A stretch of 64,000 nucleotides of DNA from Phascolomyces articulosus (Eukaryota > Mucoromycota > Mucoromycetes > Mucorales > Lichtheimiaceae), in the NCBI GenBank assembly GCA_025677815.1, contig JAIXMP010000030.1:434001-498000 (forward strand), given 5' to 3'. The notes under the pieces are model-generated. The model did not search any database. It worked only from the letters and a program-made list of their open reading frames with translations, and was not told the origin of the DNA. Positions 12,867-25,511 of the stretch are shown here, piece after piece; position 1 is the stretch's first letter, and the number at the start of each line of letters is the position of its first letter. The position numbers and the translations under genes are program-made.

Positions 12867-13304
12867 AATCATCCACACGCCGATACAACACATTTGATCT
12901 CCACCTCCACCTATCTCTATTTCCCTTTCAATTGTATTCTTTTTTCTTCTTCTTTTATATTGTCAATACAAAATAGATAGGATCTAATTATCAACACATT
13001 ATGGAACATTCTTATCATTGATTCTAATTTTTTTTTTACCCTCCTCCTCCTTCTCCTCCCATCTATATCAAAACATTCATCATTGCATCTATATTTTCTT
13101 TCTTAATTGAAAAAAATAATAATTGGTTATTATATACTTCATTGAGTTTTGACATTGATGTACATAAAAATGGATAGAGAAGGGGTATAGATATATATAT
13201 CAAAGAGGATGAAATGATGTACCTAAAACTAATTTACGACAAAAAAAAAAGCAAAAAGAAAAAAGAAACAAAAAGAAAGAGAGAAGAGTAAATTTCTTTT
13301 TTTT
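12867..13304. other. Convergent 3' intergenic region
   Basis: Pyrimidine-rich and AT-rich DNA between the 3' ends of the FKBP gene (+) and the REI1 gene (-). It probably holds both 3' UTRs. No gene is visible. Confidence 0.5.
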
Positions 13305-14785
13305 TTAAATGGGGACTTGATTACGAAGACGTAATAATGTATTCACATTATTTTTTATAGAAACATGTTGTTCAAAGTTTTGTTTTGCTGAAAATGAACG
13401 AATACCTTGTGCCATGTGTTCTTTTTGTTGTTGCGAAACACTACCATCTGTAATAGCCAATCGTTGACGTCGTTCACGTCGAGGTAAAGATGCCACAGAT
13501 ACATCATCTTGTTCTTCCTTGTGATCCTCTGTGTGATCTTCTCTACGTCCATGATGTTTATTGGATTTTAAGAAACGTCGATGGGAGACACGTAATCCGT
13601 TCTTTAAAACAAGTTCATTGGAATCATCATTTACAGTAGCTGATGTTGCATTGTCTTGATCCAAGTCACCAAAGTCGTAATACTTTAATAATTCTTCTGG
13701 ATCTTCGGATTCATCATATGCCATTTTACAATGGCCAGTATCAATCTAAAAATATTAATATTAATGGTTAATATATGACATTATTATAATATATATAGTA
13801 ATAAAAAGAACAAGTTACTATTTCTTACCATATGTGCACAAACAGCATCCACACTTTTCCATTCCTTTCCACGTCCATTACAATATAAACAAATAGAACT
13901 ATTGACTTTGGTAGAAAGATAATGGATCAATCCTTTGGCATCTTGAAGATATTCTGCATCTGGTAGAAAGAATCCATGAATGGTTTCCATATGTTTGATA
14001 TTGGTATCAAAAGCATTACTTGTTTCAGAACAGAATAAACATTCATGTTCAGAATCCGTGAGAGCAATTTTTCGGTTACTGCGCAACATATTATTTTCTT
14101 TCTTGTCAGGTGATGTCAATGAAGAGGGAGTGGGTTCCACAATTTTATCCGGGTTTTCGGCTTGTTCTTCCATCTCACGATGTTTTTTGGATTGCATGTG
14201 GTTATTAAATGCATTCTCAGAATAGTATGATTTTCTATTGCATGACGGCATAACAAAGATTTGCATTAGTCAAAGACGCCCACCTTTTCACTCCTCCTCC
14301 TCCTCCTCCTCCTCCTCCTCCTCCTATATTTTTTTTTACCTGCAAACAGCACATTCATAGATTAAACCCATACGTTCTTCTTCTTCTCGTCCTTTGGCTT
14401 TACTAGCTAATATAATATCATTCAAGCATTGGTTAGTTACGTGCTTTATTTTGACAACCTCTTTTTTCTTTTTTTACTTACCAAGAATCTTTTCTGCGAA
14501 TTGTTCAGCATTAATGGGTGTAAGCTCTGCTACTTTACGTTTCAAATTATACTTGTGCCAACTACATAATAATGGTAATGTAATGAAGGTTGTATTTTTA
14601 ACATTAGAGATCCAAGATACTTTTCTTTTTTCAGATTGTTCTTTTTTTTTTGCATAAACTTACTCTGTTCGGTAATGGTTTCTTTGACCCTCCGAGGTTG
14701 GAAAAGCAACATGACAGGTTGTACAAGTAAAAACAGATTTTTTTGATTGTTCAATGGTTGGTTGTACTTGATTCATTAACGACAT
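13305..14785 (-). CDS. REI1: REI1/ZNF622-type cytoplasmic pre-60S biogenesis factor
   Basis: Five exons on the minus strand: 14664-14785, 14482-14561, 14340-14406, 13829-14234, 13305-13745 (371 residues). REI1-family proteins bind late pre-60S particles in the cytoplasm and allow release of the export factors Arx1/Alb1. Four C2H2 fingers are visible in the family order: TCTTCHVAFPTSEGQRNHY near residue 19 followed by TDWHKYNLKR, ECAVCRKSYYSENAFNNH near 84, ECLFCSETSNAFDTN near 152, and ICLYCNGRGKEWKSVDAVC near 200, then TGHCKMAYDE. The C-terminus has the expected basic L-P-R-R-E-R-R-Q-R segment and ends in RLRNQVPI. The ATG at 14785 places the first finger at the usual distance. The second intron-flanked region contains a CTC microsatellite. 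Confidence 0.92.
14291..14325. repeat. (CTC)n microsatellite inside a REI1 intron
   Basis: About twelve tandem CTC/CCT units on the plus strand, lying between the third and fourth coding exons of the minus-strand REI1 gene. It is therefore transcribed as a GAG repeat in the intron and does not affect the protein. Confidence 0.9.
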
Positions 14786-15133
14786 TGTGTAAAAGTGATT
14801 TAAAAAAAAGCGTGTGTGTGTATGTATGTATATATTATGTGTGTGAAAGAGGGAGTGAGAGTGAGTGAGAAAATGAAAATTTGAGGTCTATTTAAATGTT
14901 AAAATGAAACTGCCGCAGCATTTTTAGAAGAACTAGATGTTCTTCTTAGTAAGCAATTGGAAACAAATTTGACAGCTGAGGAATAATTATTTATTATTTT
15001 AAAAAAGAACAATGGAAATAAAAAAAAATGTAAGGGTCATAAGTATAATACATATAAAAAAAATGGGTAATCAATTCAAACATAAAGTTGTAATGTAATA
15101 TTATAAAAAGCAGTAGTATATAGTAGTGTATAA

Positions 15134-18100
15134 TTAATTTGTATGAATCTTCATCCATTCAATTGGATCTTCTATTCCCACGAGATCTTCGACGGCACTG
15201 AGTACCTTTTGTAATTCATCCACAAAGGCAACGCTTGAAACTAAATAAGCACTATAATTCAGAAACGACGGATTGCTAAGATGATTATCCGTAATCCGGA
15301 AATTTTCATATAAACTTTCAGAATATCGATCCATTGCTTCTTTTGGAGACAACATGTAAGGTGGGAGTGCCATTTTCGCTGCCATCGTAGAAGAGAGTAA
15401 TTTTAAAGTGGTCAATAATGATGCATACTATACAGATAGAGAGAGAAAGATGAATTATTTTGTTATTAAATTTTGTCCATGACAGATAATTATATATTAT
15501 CAACTGGCATTTGCCATTTCTTACATAGTCTTTTCGTTCTCTTGTGGCAGACAGTGCTACTTTATAACGCCAACTTGGGTCAAGATTTCTTATGGAAAAT
15601 GCCTATAAGCATAATTAATCACAATATAAAAAGATTATAAACAGTAAGTTTTCCAAAACCAAGTATGAAACTGATCTTGCACTCTTTTCCATTCGTTCTT
15701 ACCATATCATAAATTAAATCGACCATATTATTTACTCCTTCTATAATGGTTCCGTATGTTTTTGAGGGGAAAGTACCGCGAAGAGGAGGTTCGAATACGG
15801 CTAACTTTAAAAAAGTTCGTTCATCAGCAATTTGTCGTTGAAGATCAAAGGCAAGACGTCGTACGGATTTCACTTGAGCATCGGAAGGTTTGTCCCCTGG
15901 CATATGAGGAATAAGAAATTGGGACGATAAAAGACTGTATAATCTACCAATATCACGGAGTGTTTGTGATAATCGTTTTCGTAATTCTACACGACCATTG
16001 ACAGGAGCTGGTATCATGGATAAAATAGCTGCGGCTACGACACCAATAATGACAAGAAGCATACGCTATTGATAGATAAAAATATTAAGACATAATAAAT
16101 ATCAAGTTAGTTTTTTTTATGTTATCTATGCATTATTTTTTTTTAGAATCAATTGAAATAATTTGATATAAACCTTTCCAGCCAATGTCCACACAGCATC
16201 AGATCCAGTATTATCAGCAACAAATTGATATTCATAGCAAATAATCTAAATGATATTGTATTAGAAAAGAATAAATAATATCATACATCTTTATATAATG
16301 GTCGAGGCGTTTATAAAGTTCATTTACTTACCATCACCAAGGTAATAAGTGTCATGATAGCCAACATACGCAATGGAGCTTTGTATAAAAGACAATAATA
16401 ACAAAAGATTGCAACGACAGTCGTGACAACAGCAAGACCATAAGGATTGCCTTGAGCTATTTCCCAAACCACGATACCAAGAACACCTCCGCAAACGGTA
16501 CCCAGGACTCTCATGATAACGCTATTAGGATTATCATAAAACAAATGATGAGCAAATATATATAGTTGGTAGTACCCACTCCCATTATACCTTTTTAATA
16601 CTTACGTATAGAAAAACATGCCAGACATTGGAAACATCCACATCATTAAAATAATCATCGCCCATTGACCATGGTTTGTAATATACCAAGCTGCACTGTG
16701 TGGAAGAAAAACAGGCAATGCCAGTAAAATAGTACCAATCGTAGTCTTGAAGGAAAGAAAAGTATCTGGCTCCAAAAACCAATTACGGACTAAATATAAC
16801 TTGTAAAACATGCGTTGCATAGGTGTGGTAGGTGGATCGACATCAGGGTCTCGGAAATACAATTTTCCTCCTTCTTTTCTCAATGCAAAAGTGGAAGCAC
16901 TTTCTGGATCCACAATACTGTTTTGTCGAGTTTGCGTTCGCACCAAATCCACAGCTGTGTTATTATTGGCTTGTTCATTGTCAATAATTTCACCACTTTG
17001 CATATGTGGATCCATTTCACCTGCTCTGAAATACTTTTTGACAGATTTCACGGATGGCATCCATAAGCGTCGCTTGGATCGCGTACTTTCCAATTCTTCC
17101 ACAAATTCAACAAAGGTTGCTAAATGTTTGGCATATTCGGTAAGGTGGTATCGATAGGTGGAAAACAAGTTGAGAGCACCAACATGGCGTTTGAGTGGTT
17201 TTTCTGGATGCAATGACCATAATTTACTGACGGATTGACTGGCTTGTTGGTTTAATCGATCAATCAGTGATTTGAGTTGTTGTGATTCGGCATGGTAAGG
17301 AAGATCGGTATATTCTTGTTTTTCTTCATCAAATTTTTTCTTTTTCGACATGGAGGAACGTTTCTTCTGGTCGATAAAGTCCATACTGCTGAAAAGGCGT
17401 GGGAATGGCCATAAGATACTGTTGAGCGTAGTTCGATTTGATGCACCATGAAATCCTTTCAGTCGAGCAACACAATCGTTTAATGTATCATGACATGCAT
17501 CTGATAATTGTTCAAGAATGGAATGTAATTCCCCAATAGCATCAAAAAGAGCCTTCTTTTCAGCTTCCATTTCTTTTTCAATCATACTCGAGTCCTCACT
17601 TCCACTACCATTGCTGCTATCGCCCTTCTCTTCCTTTTGAAACTTGCGATCGAAATCTCCTTTTAAAATTTGACAGAGTCCGATGCCGTGTAAGGGGTTA
17701 CGCATGTCCTTGACCATTTGGGTAAGTTTGCTGGTATCTTTACCAGATAATCGACTATAAAGAATATCACGATGAACGGCTCGCTTGCAATCTATAAGGA
17801 GTAATGTGCTTCCTTGAAGACGGTCATGTAAGGAGGGTAATGTTGTATTGAGTGACGTGGGGGATAATGATAAAAATGCGTCCGAATGTTCTTTGAAAAA
17901 CGTGCTATGACCATCCAAACATTTGAGTAATACCCCCAAATAATTACTCATACTATCATCTGGCCAAATCAATGCTGATACACCAAGAACAATGGCTCCA
18001 CCAAGTGCTAATGGTTTCATAAACATCCACTATTGTGATAGATTGATATCAATATGAATACCGGCCATTCTTAACAGTTTTAATGATCATCCTACTACTT

Positions 18101-19100
18101 GTATTTTCAACGAATAGACTCTTTTTCTTACCAATAATTCTGGATAAAAACCGGGTATGACGGACGCTTGTGTCAACGTGAACTAAATCGAGAAGCATGG
18201 ATTAATAATTTTTTTAGGAATAATAATAATCTTTGTCATGTTCAGCTGCAACAATCATTATCGGATATTCAAAAAAAGGGATTTTTTTCTCCTTACACAT
18301 ATAAATATGGTTGCGGTGATGCCTGCGAAATTTGCTATTGTGGCCATGATGAATCGTTTTTATTTTGTCAACGAGCATAATTAGTTATCCGATCCAAGAT
18401 GTCTGTTTCACACGCTCTCAAAATATAAAAATATGAATACCTCTTGGAACTTTGAGTCTAATATAATTTAAAATAAATGTGGCAATGACCAAAAATGCTG
18501 CTAAAACACCACTAGAACCTTTCTGAACAGGGAATGGATTGGTTGATTCTCGTGCAAGGTTGGCAAGAAACATTCCTGCATAAAATATAAAAATATGGTT
18601 ATGTGTTACATTCTCTCTCTCGGTTGTATGTCGGAAGAAGTAATAAGGAGGCAGATGAGAAGGAAAAAGACGTATGAATAAAACGTGCGTTATTGCAATA
18701 AAAAGAAAATATATGTCAACACGTACCTAAGCAACTGTAACCAACACCAATCAAAGCACCCAAAGTTCCTAAAACAACATCCTAAACAAACAAAATAATT
18801 ATATGAAAATCAATTATTCAAATTGATACCCTACACTTTTTCTTCTAAAGGAATTACTTTTAAACTAAAAGAAATAAGAATATTTACCTCAAGTACAACA
18901 CCAAACGTTCTTGAAGGAAAATAAAGGACAACAGAAATACTAACTAAAAGTGAAGCAGAACCGATGGCAGCTCGACAAGTATTATCAAATGTAAAAACCA
19001 AAGATATCAAAATGGCGATAGCACCTTTGATAGGTTTTTTCCATTTTTCAAACGGTGGTGGTCGAAGTGCTTTTATGAAACGCTCCATACCGCCTACCAT
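15134..19100 (-). CDS. FUSC / aromatic-acid exporter-like (BRE4-type) membrane protein
   Basis: Eleven exons: 18888-19100, 18727-18781, 18441-18575, 18297-18334, 18132-18182, 16606-18029, 16332-16521, 16174-16245, 15703-16065, 15525-15602, 15134-15427 (about 970 residues). The layout is two six-helix membrane bundles, each followed by a cytosolic region: N-terminal helices (ILISLVFTFDNTCRAAIGSA; TLGALIGVGYSCLG; ATIFICFTLTQASVI; GGAIVLGVSALIWP), a long helical soluble stretch (residues about 200-500), then a second bundle (VIMRVLGTVCGGVLGIVVWE; LAVVTTVVAIFCYYCL; MLLVIIGVVAAAIL). R-V-L-G-T-x-x-G-G-x-L-G is the hallmark of FUSC/ArAE proteins, linked to fusaric-acid resistance and brefeldin-A sensitivity. 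Substrate is unknown. The start at 19100 follows the usual short basic N-terminus. The 38-nt exon 18297-18334 and the 84-nt intron 16522-16605 are the least certain parts. Confidence 0.87.
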
Positions 19101-20147
19101 AACGTATGAATCGACGTGTTGTTATTGTAAAAAGGAAATAAAAAGAAGAGGAAGAAGAAAAAACAAACAAAAGAGGAAAAATAAAAAAGAAATTTTATCC
19201 TATTTTGTGATCTCTTTTTTTTTTCTGCAGTGCTGAAGCTAAAAAAAATAGTGTGCGTGTCAATGAAAGTATTTATACAACAATTTCATAGCATCGATGC
19301 ATTACATTGGAACGGTAAAACTGATTCTCCGTCAAAAGTGTCTTTTGTTTGACCGGAAAAACAAAATTCATTCGGAGGAGACTGGACCGATGATTGATTT
19401 GAAACATGCTGTAGTACCAAAATTAAAAATTGGCTTGAACGGCACAATCTTCCGTCTCCAATACCTTGGCAAAAAGCTTCTTATTATTGTCAAATATGGA
19501 TATATTTATGTGCTTTAAGAGAAATCTATTCAACGAATAGTATTATTCATCATCACACGTCAACCATTATTTCAAATGTGCCTGGTTTAATATCGATTCT
19601 TTGTAAATGATTATAGCTGGTCTTGTGAAATAATAATCATATTAAATACAATTCATACGTAACAGTATATGATAGAGGATGGAATCATAATCATGACATT
19701 GACCTAGCTACATAGCTACTTGTCTAAACCTGGTAATATTCTCTCCTTCTTTTTGCCTTTTTCAATATATGAAAAATATGCATGTATTTAGACCCTATTA
19801 TTACTTCCATTGACTTGTGATACAAGGAATCGCGATTACATTTTTTCCGGTGAACTGCCCTCAGATTAAAATCGTGTACTCTATCTATATCTTCCATTAT
19901 GTAACACACCTGTATCTACTTCTTGGATAAAGAATAAACGAAAAATATAATTTTACACTCAATGACGGTATGAGTGCCGAAAAAAGCTAGTGTTTTATTT
20001 AAAGTACTTAATAAAGCGGGAACAGTACAATCGCTAAGTGTAATATGAAAATGAGTAAACAATACATTGAAATTTATATATAACAACTGGCACAAAAAAA
20101 AACATCAATAATGACAATGACGTTACATACTATACAAATAAAAATAA
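19101..20147. other. Gene-free stretch
   Basis: It contains the presumed promoter of the FUSC gene and the 3' region of the F-box gene. The 73-codon plus-strand frame at 19297-19518 has no recognisable motif, and I did not accept it as a gene. Confidence 0.5.
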
Positions 20148-22150
20148 TTAGTGGGTGATAAATCTTGTAAGATCGAGTTTTGATGAACGCATATAATCCA
20201 ACAGAGTAAGGTTTTTTCTATCATGATAATCAACGGATAATCGAAATAATTTTAAATGGATACCAATAGATGAATCAACAAAAGCCCTTAAGCCGGTGTC
20301 AGTCATCTTTTTCTTGTTATAATCCAATTCCAACGTTTTCAATGATGATATGGTACTCAAAGCAGCTAAGACTGTATCATCCACAGCATTAATATGTCGT
20401 AGGACTAAATGTTTAAAAGCATTTTTGTTGTTACTTTTGATCTTTTCAATAAATGAGAGTAATCCACCAGAAGTCAATAACGTATATGAGTTCAACGTGT
20501 TAATGGATAATTTTTCTAAAAGTGGGAGACTACCAATAGTGCACGCCAATTCGTCATCCGTGACATGCATATTCGTCAAAATGATTTCTTTCAATGAACG
20601 ACAATTTTTGAAAATGATTGCCAATCCTCCACGGTTTTGTTGAGCATTAAGCTCACTATCATCCTCTGAGTCTTCATCATCATAAAAACTTGACATATAT
20701 GGTCCTCTATTTTGCTGGTTACGACTACATATTTCCAATCGACTGAGCTTGTCCACTTGAGCGATTGCTTGACACATAATTCGAGTGAATGGAATAGAAA
20801 TTAATTCTATCGAGACTTCTTGAAGGGTACGTGCATGGTTAGTGATTAATTGCGTATATAGACACATATCGGCACCTTTGTTTGAAATGAATTTGACTCT
20901 CTGCAACTGAGAAAGGTAAATGTTACATAAAAAGGACCAATCCGAATGAAAATTGCGAATGATTCCTTTTATATCTCGATGAATTTCAAGATGTTGAAGG
21001 GTATTTTGAGTTTGATGTAATAAATTGGCTACTGTATCTGATCTACTTGGAGCACCGTCATCCTGGAAATAAAACGCACGTAATCCTCCTTTATCATTAC
21101 CAATATCATCGGGTTGATCTTGTTGATGTTTGGTGCTTTTTTGCATTTCCAATTCTAATTCTATATCTGGGATGTTTGGAATATGATGAGGATTGTATTT
21201 CCTTACAAATGCTGATGAATCAACCATCAGATTGCACACAAGGCACTTTAACCGTGGACACACGTCAAGGACATTTTGGAAACTGATATTATGATGGTTG
21301 ATGATAAATTCGAGATCATTACGACGACCACCATGTTCTTCTTCTTCAGCTATCGATGTACAAAGCACGAAAGATTCAAGTAGAGGACAATGGCGTACAA
21401 TGGGCATGATTCGTGTTCCCCAATCTAATCGACTGTTGAGAAGGAGATGCTCAAGCTTTAGTGTAGAGGGAATCACATTTTCATCCTCGGATATTTGGCG
21501 GCGAGGTCCAAGATTTGCAGATATTGGCAGTGAACCCGTTACTTCAGATGCAGGATATAATTCCAGATGAGTGAGATGAGGCAAAGCAGCAAGAATACGA
21601 ACAATTTGAATATCATTGACAAATTCAAAAGCCCTAAGTTTCGTAAGAGTGTCCCCAAATACTTGAAGGGTTCTTAGCAGTAGTGGAAGACCACGGTTTT
21701 CTAAGTCTTTTCCTGGGTAGTTACTAGTTTCACCATGTAAAACTAAACATTGAACTCCATAAATAAAAACGATGTTCTTGATGCTGCGCATTTTGTTTAT
21801 TTCAATCTCTCAATCCTCTTTTACTATGCTAATTATTATTATTTACCAAGCGAGTTAACTACTGTACATCCATTGCTCTTGATATTAACCAATTCACGAT
21901 CCATTTTTGAGCTCGGTGTTATGTATAGAGTGCGTACGTATCCAAGAAATGGTAATAGGCACGCGCTTCTTTTTCGCCAGCTACCACCAGAAATGTCCAA
22001 TACTGTCCAAAGATTCGGGGAAATGGCGCTTGGAATCATTTCATTCCATGAATGGTTGACACGCATACATTCTATACAATCACGTTGACTAATGAATGAA
22101 AATATAAAACACGTAATGTCATACGGTAATTGCTTGAGAAAATCTGGCAT
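20148..22150 (-). CDS. F-box and leucine-rich-repeat protein
   Basis: Two exons, 21847-22150 and 20148-21808 (about 654 residues). Residues 3-45 form an F-box (FLKQLPYDITCFIFSFISQ, then CMRVNHSWNEMI and an LW-x-x-L-D end), the Skp1-binding module of SCF ubiquitin ligases. Irregular leucine-rich repeats follow, e.g. LPHLTHLELYP, CPRLKCLVCNLMVD, CRSLKEIILTNMHVTDDEL and ISSLKTLELDYNKKKMTDTG, the curved substrate-recruiting part. An acidic segment (DDEDSEDDSEL) lies near residue 475. Substrate recognition for ubiquitylation is inference from architecture. The intron is short (38 nt, 21809-21846) but joins both exons in one frame; an alternative acceptor cannot be excluded. F-box/LRR proteins are a large, fast-evolving family in such fungi. 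Confidence 0.85.
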
Positions 22151-22935
22151 TAGGGAAATAAGAAAAATATCCTTAGGACGATAAAAGAATAAAATTAGCG
22201 TTTGGTTGGTTTTATGTGCACTATCACAAAGTACCCCATGCGAATCTTGAAAATGCCATTTTGTGTTACATACTCTTCCAGTGTAACAGGTTCTTTGATT
22301 GCTAATTATATTCCATATAAGCTATTTATTGTATAGCCTATAGATTGTGTAGATTCATAGTCTTTATTATTAGAGGAGCATGCAACATAGATTTATTTGG
22401 AAAGATAACAAGTTAGAAGATAATAATGCATTTAAAATGAGAAGTACTACACGGGTAGCCAAAATTTAAAAGTCAAACCACACGGGTAGCAAGCTACTAA
22501 GATGTATAGCAGTTTTGCTACCTGTGTAGTAATTCTCTAAATATGTATAAAAACATATATTAACAATAAGGCGTTATACAAAATTAATAAAAAGGAATAT
22601 ATCAATATTGGAAATGAGTAGATGAGACCGATAAAATCCACGTAGACCACGTGGGATTGTATTCATGCCGTGGTGTTCGTCTATCGCGGTCTGCCTTATA
22701 AATCTAAAAATTAGAAGATGCTTTAATATAATTTGAATAGTATATAATTATCTCCACACACAAGTCAATAGTAACCTTTGCTTTCCAAGTTAGGCTGAGA
22801 ATTGGGATTAGACTAGTAGTCATCATCGATGGTCGTGTGGAAATGGCATATGTGTCTGTTCTTCTTAAACGGCAAACATACCCAGCTGGGCAGTCTAATA
22901 CCAATACATTCATTTGTAAATCTATTGAAAATCAA
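22151..22935. other. Intergenic stretch with a small palindromic repeat
   Basis: No gene with clear support. It holds the repeat at 22445-22531 and a cluster of short imperfect palindromes at 22630-22695 (CACGT/ACGTG-type). It may also carry the 3' part of the relic described at 22936-23812. Confidence 0.4.
22445..22531. repeat. Small foldback repeat with ACACGGGTAGC motifs
   Basis: The left end TACTACACGGGTAGC is matched in inverted form by GCTACCTGTGTAGTA at the right end (one mismatch). A further direct copy of ACACGGGTAGC lies between them near 22480. The 87-bp unit could be a very short MITE-like element or a hairpin. No target duplication is obvious. Confidence 0.6.
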
Positions 22936-23812
22936 TTAGGGACATTTTCTCCAAATATTAGTAGTGGCGAGCAGACCGGAACAACTTACAAAATTGGACA
23001 AATCCAACCATACGTAGGGAACGGATTGTCTCAGTATGGTGTCCACAGTTAGAGGTGACAAGGCCCAGCATTTGATTTCAATTACTTCTTTTTTGCCTAT
23101 CCCACCCAGTGTTCGCCTTTCCGCACTCAGCGGTAACATATTCATTCCCATTGCGAAACAGGATCAAAGAAGGCTACTGCACATCAATTGGTTCGATACC
23201 TGCGATATATCTATCTCAACTGTTGTCGTCCAAATTGGTGGTAGATGATGTTTAGTCCTATGAATTCAAAAATAATAAGCTTAAATGATCATGACTGATT
23301 TTCGGTCAATTACCTTCGTGTTTGTATTTGCAAGTTTTGGAAGGTTTTATCGAGTTGGGACCAGATATTCATGATAAAATCAGCTTCTGATCGTTTGCTC
23401 TTAATACATTCCAGAACTTCATAGAGATACACATATCAAAAAATTCTTGTGATGTATGCTGCAGTCGTCGTTCATCAAATTCTGTGTACGGATCGAAAGG
23501 GCTACGACTGCCTATTTCTTTACCAACAGAATCAATAATATCTTTTTCATTTTTGATGCCTTTTGGAGGAGATGGTGCAGAAGTCTTGGTGGTCAAATGG
23601 CATTACTGGGAGTAGTAGCAGGGGTGGTGGTGGTCCTGCTGCTACAACAACAAAATAATGATGACGATGACGATGACGATATTGCCGCACAATCACGACA
23701 AGAATGGGAGGCGTTTTCTGCATCATTGTCAATGTTGAGGAACGATGTGCAGCATATCTTTCATCTCCTCGTCTGAAAGATCACCCCCCTGAGAAGGATA
23801 ATCGATCTTCAT
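22936..23812 (-). pseudogene. Decayed gene of unrecognised family, several frameshifts
   Basis: On the minus strand, an ATG at 23812 opens a frame (MKIDYPSQGGDLSDEEMKDM) that breaks after about 27 residues. Plausible coding sequence then continues in other frames: a Ser/Thr-rich stretch with seven consecutive Ser, then KGIKNEKDIIDSVGKEIGS, then, after another frame change near 23430, YEVLECIKSKRSEADFIMNI followed by WSQLDKTFQNLQIQTR. A further segment near 22936-23280 reads DISQVSNQLMCSSLL and stops. No set of normal introns joins these pieces. The acidic start, Ser-rich linker and the SEADF-x-x-x-x-W block look like real protein. I recall similar blocks in multicopy hypothetical proteins of Mucorales but cannot name the family. 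Confidence 0.5.
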
Positions 23813-24579
23813 GATATACGGATAAAGTGAAACACAGCACTAAAGTTCGAAAAAGAAAAAAAAATAGTCAATAAGGCATCTGTTATTTGAAACGATCATT
23901 TCTCAAAAGTAATCAAAGACATAAGAATACTTACATCAACAGTGATTGCGAATATTGTAATGGTTCATCCAATGCTCAGCTAGAGTTTACATTTTGACAA
24001 AGGAACCAAGAATGGAAGCTACTTTAAAATAATATGAATATTTTGCTCGTTCCATTGCTTAAATACTATCAGTATTACTATTGCAAAGCTTACCAAGTGC
24101 CGACAAAAAAAGGCTGCGATGGATCAACTAACTCAAAAAAATAATTAAATTATTTGTACAATGCCTCACATTCCCTCCCCCCCAACCAAAAAAAGAGATA
24201 AATATTGATTTATTTCTTACATTTAGCAAAGAGAGCAAAAACAGAGCTTCATTTTCAGAGGGAAAAAAAAAGGGTGGCGCGGGGATTTTTGTCTCATAAA
24301 TGAGGCTTGAAACACATAGATGCATAAATGTGTATGTCACACAGTCCTTATTTCCATTGATTGAACCCATCCATTACGTAAGAGATTAGAAATCATTCAT
24401 TATGAAACCTATTTGGATGCTTGGTGATACGGATTAATTGATAGAGCCTACAAATACTTTTTATTGAGTGTCAATCAATGACATCATGTAGATGTTTTTC
24501 TTTGCTTTAGCTAAACTACAATACACAGTACCCTACATTTGGAAATATACCATTATAAAAAATAATCATTGTGTGGGAT
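23813..24579. other. Gene-free stretch
   Basis: AT-rich intergenic DNA without recognisable coding content or repeats. Confidence 0.45.
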
Positions 24580-25085
24580 TCATTTATTTTTATTATTTGC
24601 TTTTTTTAGAAGAGCTCCAAGAGTTAAAATAAATAAAAATGAGTATATAATAGTAACAAACATAAAGAAAATAGTTATAGTATGATCTTCACCAAAGTGT
24701 CCAGCAACGTGTGGATGGATGAAATCTAAAAGGGCCGTGACATTGAAATAACTGAAAGAACGCATAGACAGCGATGAAAGCACGGTAATGAGTCTTTATT
24801 CCTAAATTTTAATCCTTGGAAAAATAAATCACAATATCCTATACTACTTACTGTTGATGATCATACTTCGACCCGTATTCGTACACCTTGTCTTCAACAC
24901 ACGTTTCCAATTGTTTTTTATTCACAATTTCTCATATATTGAGCAAGAAACAGCTTTAGATGTTTATAAAAGGAGAATAGTGACGTATACTCTGTCAGCT
25001 TTTCTCCTCAAATACCCTTCTCCATTATTTAGCTTACTAAGCAAGATCATTTCCATTTCTTTACTATATAGACCTGTTTGATATT
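24580..25085 (-). CDS. Possible 3' part of a small membrane protein (uncertain)
   Basis: A minus-strand exon at 24580-24793 encodes FIHPHVAGHFGEDHTITIFF, one hydrophobic helix (VTIIYSFLFILTLGALL) and a basic KKANNKNK tail before the stop. It joins in frame to 24852-about 24950 (CVEDKVYEYGSKYDHQ), and a further open stretch lies at about 24990-25085 (EMEMILLSKLNNGEGYLRR). The frame match across a GT-AG intron supports a real gene or a recent relic. No complete start region was found and I do not recognise the family. A single C-terminal membrane helix followed by a lysine-rich tail would suit an ER or other endomembrane protein; that is inference. Confidence 0.35.
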
Positions 25086-25511
25086 GGTTTCAATAACTAT
25101 ATATGATACTACATCCTATTCCAACGACTGATAACAGAGATAGAACTAATCAATCTACAGCAGAATCAAAAATAAAGGACTATTTATATTTACCACATTT
25201 ACCTTTTGATGTTAGAAAATTTAAGTTTACCGGGGAAACATTGTTTTTTATATAACTAACGATGGTCATTCTTGGAAATTACCATTTAATATTTGATATC
25301 GCATACATGTTGTTTGCTGCTACTGGAGATGCAATATTGACTGCGACTATCTAGTCATTGCTATTTTTGAAACCTCTAACCAAGATTTGTTATGGTCGAA
25401 ACTATATTTGTAAAATCAGTTATCTAATATATTCAGCGAATATGTAAACAAGAAACAAATAGGAAGAGCGTTAATTAGCATGGTATATATGTATGATTAC
25501 GTTTGTTAAAT

